64,000 bases of DNA from Zygaena filipendulae (Eukaryota; Arthropoda; Insecta; Lepidoptera; Zygaenidae): the NCBI GenBank assembly GCA_907165275.2, contig CAJRBF020000002.1, positions 372,001 to 436,000 on the forward strand, written 5' to 3'. Below the pieces are notes generated by a model. The model worked only from the letters and a program-made list of their open reading frames with translations. It did no database searches and was not told the DNA's origin. Each line of letters begins with the position of its first letter. Within the stretch, counting starts at the first letter, position 1. Shown here piece by piece: positions 59,901 to 64,000 of this stretch. The position numbers and the translations under genes are program-made.

Positions 59901-62298
59901 CAGAGTAGTCGCGAATAATTTTATTATACTCCTTACGCAGGTGCGGGGAAGCGGCGAGTCTCCTTTCTAAAGAGAGATATCTTTTCTTAGCGGTGAAGTA
60001 AGATTCTCCTAAAGCGATGTCGGGATTACCCGAGAAGGGTAAAGCGACAGAGAAGCGGCCGGTATGATCGCGAGTGAAATTATTTAAAAATATGGATTCG
60101 CATTCGCGGTCGTCCGAGCTTAAAATCTGTTCCTGAGGGACTTCTTCTAGCTCCCAGAATTTTTGCAGCGTCGCGTCGACCGATTCTTCGACGGAGCAGT
60201 GATAAGACAGGGAAACGCTAGAATAAGAATCCGTCTGAATATTTCCGATTAGCATGTAACCGAATATAGTTTCGAAAGCGGTAGGGAAATCCGACGATTC
60301 GCCTAAGCGATCATTAAGTAAAATAGTAGAAAACAAAGAACCACCCAGTAATAAATTTATTTCACCCGGTATATAGAACCGATCATCCGCGAGTGCGATG
60401 TCTTTTAAGTAAGCGAGCGAAGAAATATTAATTTCAGTCGACGGCAATCTATCGGTGATACGATCGATTACGTAAACCTCGACAGACAGACAAACGTCTC
60501 GATTAAAACGTGAGTATATTTTTAGCGAAGTTACGCCTCTTATAATATTCTCTGAGCCCCCGATCCCCTTTACAATGGAGTGAGGAACTCGTTTACAAAG
60601 AAGATTTAATTTATTGCAGCACTCTAGCGTTATAAAATTGTTTTGAGATCCAGGATCTACTAGACCCCTAACGCAATGCATATTACCGAAGGAATCTGCA
60701 GCGTTTACACGTATGGTTCCTAATAAACAGGTCTTAATACGCGCGGGATTAGGTTGAGTGTTGCATAGCGAGACTACATCTGCGGTGCGCGAGAGAGAGA
60801 GCACGTGCGACTGCGCGTCGGCCGAACTCCCGGTCACGGCAGCGGCAGGCGCCGGGGCCGATGCGGCGAGCGGCGGCGGCGTGCGAAGCGGCGCGGGAGC
60901 GCGGGGCGCCGCATCGCCCCGCGACACGAGCGGGCCGCGCCACGAGGGCTGCGCAGGCGAGGCGAGCGGGGCGCGGGGCGGCGCGTCACCGTGCGACGAT
61001 GCGCGCCAAGAGGACTGCGCGGGCGAGGCGCGCGGGGAGCGAGCGGGGGGCGCATTACTGCTACCCGACTTTCGACAAAGCATAGAATGATGCTTGGAAC
61101 CACAATACCTACAAACATTGCTCGATTGGCAATTATAAAAATTATGTTTAGCGCTAAGGCAATTAGTACAGGCGTTATGCGTGTTAATTAAATTTGATCG
61201 ATCACCTAAAGGCAATTTATGAAATGCGTTGCACTTATATAAATAAGAATGATCATTGCGACCACAACAAATACATGCATGCTGCGTAGTTATAAAGGAA
61301 TGAGTGAATTTAGAAGAAGCGGGTTTACTCGACGTCGGTTTTGTTTCGACGTTTTTTGCATATGAGAAATTGTGATTATTCGAAGTTCGTTCTAAAATCT
61401 TCGACTGTTCGCGTAAGAATTTTATCAAATGATCGTAGGTAGGAACGGCAACGCCGCGATTCAACGTCTCGGTCGTCTCGAACGCGCGCGCAGTATCGGA
61501 GTCGAGCTTCTTCAATGCCACGTGCAGTAACATGAAGTCAGCTAAGTCGGAAATGTCCAGTTGTCTGAGATTGGATACGGCCGAGCCGAACCTTTCTAGA
61601 AAGAGATCTATATTTTTGGACGTAGCGGAAGTAAAAGGTTTGTGATCTAACATTTGAGATATGTAAAAATTACCCAACATGCGTTTGTCTTCGTACCTAT
61701 CGACCAAAGTTTTCCACATAATACTGTAGTTCTTAGCGGTAGGGGCTATGCCGGCGCAAACAGCAAGGGCGCGACCGGATAGTTTACCCGTTAAATACTG
61801 AATACGTTCGTTGTCGGTTAAATTTTGATCCAAATGAATAGTATTTTTGAAACTTTCGTAAAACCTAGGCCAGTGCGAGGGATCGCCATTAAACCCGACT
61901 AAATCAAGTTTAGGAAGTCTGCGGACGGAAAGCGGTTTAGCGTCTACCGAAGAGGTCAATTTACGCTCAGCGGAGGTATCGCGAGTTAAAAGGGTTTTTA
62001 CGCGTCTTATACGGTTGTACAGATCCTCGAAAGCGCTCCATGATTGAAAGTTAGGATCTGCTTCCGGAGACAAAGCCAGTTCTATTGCGTTTATTTTGTC
62101 GATGAGATTTGAGAAATCTGAGCGAATCTCGTCGATAGACTCGATGCTAGAGAAAAATAACTCCTTTGTCTCTTCGTTCGATTGAGCAGTCTTTGAGTAA
62201 TCATAGATCTGTTGTATGCGTTCGTACACGGCGTCGCGCTTGCCATACAACAGTTTCAGCTCTAATTTAAGTTTTTCAGGGTTAGATTTCTGCGCCAT
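56932..62298 (-). CDS. BEL/Pao 2 Gag-Pol polyprotein, intact
   Basis: 1788 codons from ATG 62298 (MAQKSNPEKLKLELKLLYGK). Gag spans residues ~125-300 (DUF1759-like: LPKLDLVGFNGDPSHWPRFY; MLGNFYISQML). Knuckles lie at about 345-410 (CICCGRNDHSYLYKC; CTNCLSAKHNFYNC; CRYCGSKHHSMLC), followed by an Ala/Pro/Ser-rich linker to ~490. Protease has VRGLVDPGSQNNFIT (~545). RT has KYRMVVDASAK, SADIKQMFLQI, FGLRCSPFLA and HYCYTDDICCS (YTDD ~956). RNase H has IIAFSDASEKAYGSV and YCLTDSMVTLCWL. Integrase has HFHRKHCHTGPQ...CNFCYRTK, VDYAGPINI, YSDRGTNFV and PHFGGHYEIYVKAF. It ends VRLCPLPSQ. No internal stop or shift; catalytic residues are present. Confidence 0.96.
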   Translation of the reverse strand: MAQKSNPEKLKLELKLLYGKRDAVYERIQQIYDYSKTAQSNEETKELFFSSIESIDEIRSDFSNLIDKINAIELALSPEADPNFQSWSAFEDLYNRIRRVKTLLTRDTSAERKLTSSVDAKPLSVRRLPKLDLVGFNGDPSHWPRFYESFKNTIHLDQNLTDNERIQYLTGKLSGRALAVCAGIAPTAKNYSIMWKTLVDRYEDKRMLGNFYISQMLDHKPFTSATSKNIDLFLERFGSAVSNLRQLDISDLADFMLLHVALKKLDSDTARAFETTETLNRGVAVPTYDHLIKFLREQSKILERTSNNHNFSYAKNVETKPTSSKPASSKFTHSFITTQHACICCGRNDHSYLYKCNAFHKLPLGDRSNLINTHNACTNCLSAKHNFYNCQSSNVCRYCGSKHHSMLCRKSGSSNAPPARSPRASPAQSSWRASSHGDAPPRAPLASPAQPSWRGPLVSRGDAAPRAPAPLRTPPPLAASAPAPAAAVTGSSADAQSHVLSLSRTADVVSLCNTQPNPARIKTCLLGTIRVNAADSFGNMHCVRGLVDPGSQNNFITLECCNKLNLLCKRVPHSIVKGIGGSENIIRGVTSLKIYSRFNRDVCLSVEVYVIDRITDRLPSTEINISSLAYLKDIALADDRFYIPGEINLLLGGSLFSTILLNDRLGESSDFPTAFETIFGYMLIGNIQTDSYSSVSLSYHCSVEESVDATLQKFWELEEVPQEQILSSDDRECESIFLNNFTRDHTGRFSVALPFSGNPDIALGESYFTAKKRYLSLERRLAASPHLRKEYNKIIRDYSDKNYISPLIDDDRSVGYYMPHHVVERIDKATTKYRMVVDASAKTSNGLSLNDVLHTGQNLQNDLFRILLDFRFYKITLSADIKQMFLQIFVHDTYRKYQKFVYRFDPAEPLTTFQFNRVCFGLRCSPFLAIRVVRQLADEERERFPLAAYAASHYCYTDDICCSLPTVSDALQLKGELLSLFEAGGFQLLKWSSNSSELLDALPESYRYSSVMEFHKDQGLKILGLQWSPIDDAFYFSVSVGNRACTKRNILSIVARQFDVIGFIAPVILLAKLLIQRLWDLKLSWDDTPPQDIVTNWERYLRELPIIENLKIPRHLGVNSDSKLVIIAFSDASEKAYGSVVYIRVESADAPPTVALVCAKSKVAPLKSLSIARLELCAALLMARLVKRVYDTYSRRHAISSVYCLTDSMVTLCWLRSSPHRFKVFVATRVSKIHSLFPADNFYHVAGTENPADCLSRGVMPNDLIHFSLWFNGPSWLLLKPEDWPIKFPSSNEDALPESKSVSLLTHTDDEPHPLCTLASRISSWTIFLRSIVYVYRFINKLPRSNFITASDLDFAETKYLKLIQSKYFAEDIENLRTEKPCSRILRKLAAFIDNRGLIRVGGRLRHADLNYDQQHLSHFHRKHCHTGPQLLMSILRQKYWILACRNLARKIVRNCNFCYRTKPRPTFPFMADLPECRVNYSKAFTHTAVDYAGPINIIPIRKRGVRSIKCYLSIFVCLITRAVHIEICTDLTTALFLSAFKRFLARRGAVSCMYSDRGTNFVCAKSQLTELYDLLLSDSFNNEFARELANSRIEWKLNPPRSPHFGGHYEIYVKAFKTHMYRVIGNQLLTYEELLTVLTQIECVINSRPLTLLSSDPSEPSALTPAHFLMSSPLKHLPATDVSQEPLNLLQRYSLLDNMVQSFAKRWKLDYLHLLQTREKWNSSSNPITVGTVVVILADNTPPLHWPMGVVTATHPGKDGVVRVATVRTSTGTYKRPVVRLCPLPSQ

Positions 62299-62722
62299 GG
62301 CGAAGGAAATTATAGAAAGCGATAAGTTGAAAGTAGATAAGGTTCGATGTGAACGTACTTACACCGGTTTTCGTGAATAAGTTTATTTCTGCAACTGACT
62401 GCAACATGCAGAGTCGTGCGATGATGTGCAGTAGGTACGAAAAAAATACCGAGCGAGAGCGACCAATGAGCACGCGGTTAGCCGGCGTAGCCGGCCGGCT
62501 AGTTACCTACGCGGTTTGAACTTTGGTTCGAAATGAAGTAAAATATGGCTGACCAGTAGGTACGAAATATAAGTGAATATAAGCGTAAAACTAGCGATTT
62601 ATATCGACTGAATGCGAAGAAAACGTTGAATTCACCACTTCAAATTAATAATTAAAGCAGACAAGCGAGAATTATAGGGAAAATAGCTACAATATTCGGC
62701 TATCGATGGACCAGAAATTTTA
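62299..62722 (-). promoter_or_regulatory. BEL/Pao 2 leader and primer-binding region
   Basis: Non-coding leader. About nine bases after the 5' LTR, TGGTCCATCGATAG (minus) is a PBS candidate because of its TGG start. Further in is a GC-rich palindromic patch (GTAGCCGGCCGGCTA, about 62487-62502). Confidence 0.45.
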
Positions 62723-63259
62723 TGTGGTGGCCTACGGCTCGAGTTTTCGGCCGTTAATGCCCCTCACATAGGAGCGGAGTGGACTGTATTTAGCGGGTTA
62801 TTTAATTAATATGACACTGACCTTGATATAGGGCTAGTGATATCCTTCAACCCTGTGCCTTATTGCGTGGGTGCAGCTACGCGGTGAAAGCTCGAGGTGT
62901 CTTACCCTTGCAGCGCTTCTTCTCGGGCTTCGCCTCCTCTTCTTGGAGCTACACCTTATCACTACAGTCACACTTACGGCACAGAGCGTTCAGGAGCGGT
63001 TCCCGTAGGGAAATTAAAGGAATTAGCGGAATGATCTAGATATCGATTAGACTATTGAGTAGCGGTGATCGCGCAGCGATAAGCGACATTCAATTAGCGG
63101 ATCTAACGGTAGACTGCGGAAGGGAATTTATGACGCGCGTGGTGTCTTGTACGCGTCAGAAAGGGATAGAAAACAATTAATGCGAATTGCAGCGGAAAAT
63201 GTCGAATATGAACGAGTGAATATTTAAAGAGAAAGAAAACAGCGCAAATGGCGCGAACA
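62723..63259 (-). repeat. 5' LTR of BEL/Pao 2
   Basis: 537 bp. It differs from the 3' LTR at a C/G (CACT versus CAGT context) and a C/T (GCGCGC versus GCGTGG context). Followed by the TSD GTAGC. Confidence 0.92.
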
Positions 63260-63481
63260 GTAGCCAAGTTACTCCTTATAACATCAGCTAGGAAGCTGTG
63301 AAGGGTGGATATTTTATGGGTGCTGTCATAATAACTGTAATTATGTTGACGTCAAAAGAGTCATATTATGGACCAAATTTGAATAAATGATTTGACTTTG
63401 ACGATTTGCCAGTGAGAGTCCAGTTAAAATCGATCCAGCCGTTTTAGAGATTACCCGGAACAGACAGACATATAATCTGGG
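63260..63481 (+). mobile_element. Family-D retroposon, right half
   Basis: Resumes the element cut at 56301, through AGGAAGCTGTGAAGGGTGG and TTGAATAAATGATTTGACTTTGA (shared with 37.6 kb). A second module with CCAGTTAAAATCGATCCAGCC and ACCCGGAACAGACAGACA follows, words common in lepidopteran retroposon 3' parts. Confidence 0.55.
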
Positions 63482-64000
63482 CGTGAATATATAATATACT
63501 ATATCTATAGTGTAATATGGACATATGTAATAATATGTAGTAAGTATAGGTATACCAAGTTTGCTTGGTTGCCATGACACAAGCTTATAGCTTAGTGTGG
63601 GGTCAAGACGCTTATCTGTGTGTTGTGAAGTGGATTATTATTATTATGGGAATTTGGATTTTTGAATTCTTCTCAGCTAGACCGGTATTAATTGGCAACC
63701 ACGGGCCAAAGCCAAGTGGAGGTTAGTTTAAGTGGAAGTATTAAGAGTTGTGTGGTCATCAGTTTGAAGGAGTTTGCGGACGATTCGACATGTATTTAGT
63801 ATTACCGCCTTCTGCATAATAATGTAAGTGTACCTAGGTAATTGGAGGGTAGCGAAGGGTTGGTGCAGTTGACAAGGGATTTCAGATGGTGGTAGTACAA
63901 CAGGGATGAAGGTAATATTCTGTAATTTCCACATTTTTTGCTATTTCGTTTTGAGGTCAGTATATTTTGTAAGCTTTCAGATATTGTGCTCTACAGCCTG
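63482..64000. other. Right edge, non-coding
   Basis: TATA-rich stretch (63490-63540), a LINE-like patch (GACACAAGCTTATAGCTTAGTGTGG, about 63575) and a short ATT run at 63636-63646. No supported gene. Confidence 0.4.

Larger units (their letters stand above)
56302..63259 (-). mobile_element. BEL/Pao LTR retrotransposon 2, structurally intact
   Basis: Two 537-bp LTRs (56302-56838 and 62723-63259) differ at only two bases that I noticed and are flanked by GTAGC (56297-56301 and 63260-63264), a 5-bp TSD. The single gag-pol frame has no stop over 1788 codons. The complete 6,958-bp structure and near-identical LTRs indicate a recent insertion that may still be functional. Confidence 0.95.

Noticed and set aside
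60749..61191. Arg/Gly-rich ORFs on both strands within BEL/Pao 2
   Set aside because: They mirror the Ala/Pro-rich linker of Gag on the minus strand.

Overview
The window is eukaryotic and almost certainly insect, most likely from a moth or butterfly (Lepidoptera). It is AT-rich and intron-capable, with arthropod-type TATA plus initiator promoters. It carries a CsRn1/Kabuki-like gypsy, BEL/Pao elements, an R1-clade LINE, LINE 3' ends with short A/T-rich tails, a tRNA-derived SINE and TA-flanked MITEs. I found no convincing single-copy host gene and no rRNA, functional tRNA, CRISPR or bacterial operon. It is a transposon accumulation zone with several levels of nesting. I checked most element borders by matching both ends and reading the target-site duplication (TSD) by eye.

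Layout. 1-4.7 kb: LINE reverse transcriptase end, a solo LTR of family A, and a 2.5-kb non-coding LTR-A element holding a foldback MITE. 4.7-6.6 kb: palindrome-rich tandem repeat interrupted by a solo LTR of family B. 6.65-11.64 kb: a mariner-like element with a truncated transposase and two inserted LINE 3' ends. 11.8-14.5 kb: family-E repeat, another solo LTR-A, a TA-flanked MITE and a SINE. 14.54-25.90 kb: BEL/Pao element 1 (TSD CAATG), split by a 5.0-kb DDE transposon (TSD ATAT) with an intron-bearing transposase, itself hit by a rearranged Kabuki-like fragment. 26.5-33.8 kb: a minisatellite split by a Kabuki-like gypsy (two 927-bp LTRs, TSD GTGG), whose pol is split by a pogo-like deletion derivative (TSD TA). 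35-37 kb: 69-bp tandem repeat fused to a LINE reverse transcriptase. 37.9-39.5 kb: second MITE-C copy, family-E repeats and an LTR-like promoter region. 39.5-41.1 kb: an unrecognised locus (acidic/coiled-coil ORF plus C2H2 zinc-finger ORF). 42.0-55.0 kb: a decayed LTR-B gypsy holding an 11.7-kb gypsy (TSD GGTT), which holds an ORF1-only R1-clade LINE (TSD GGTTACTGCTACCT). 56.3-63.3 kb: BEL/Pao element 2 (TSD GTAGC), with near-identical 537-bp LTRs and one uninterrupted 1788-codon gag-pol.

The genes do not form a pathway. Each set serves the copying of its own element: Gag packages RNA; protease, reverse transcriptase, RNase H and integrase copy and insert DNA; the DDE transposases cut and paste. 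The youngest-looking insertions are BEL/Pao 2, the Kabuki-like gypsy, the GGTT gypsy and MITE-C. The least explained parts are the coiled-coil/zinc-finger locus, the extra ORF downstream of gypsy pol, the ORF1-only R1 derivative, the palindromic satellite and the rearranged Kabuki fragment.

Family names come from motif recognition without database search. Clade assignments within LINEs, and the Sola-like label for the ATAT transposon, are tentative.
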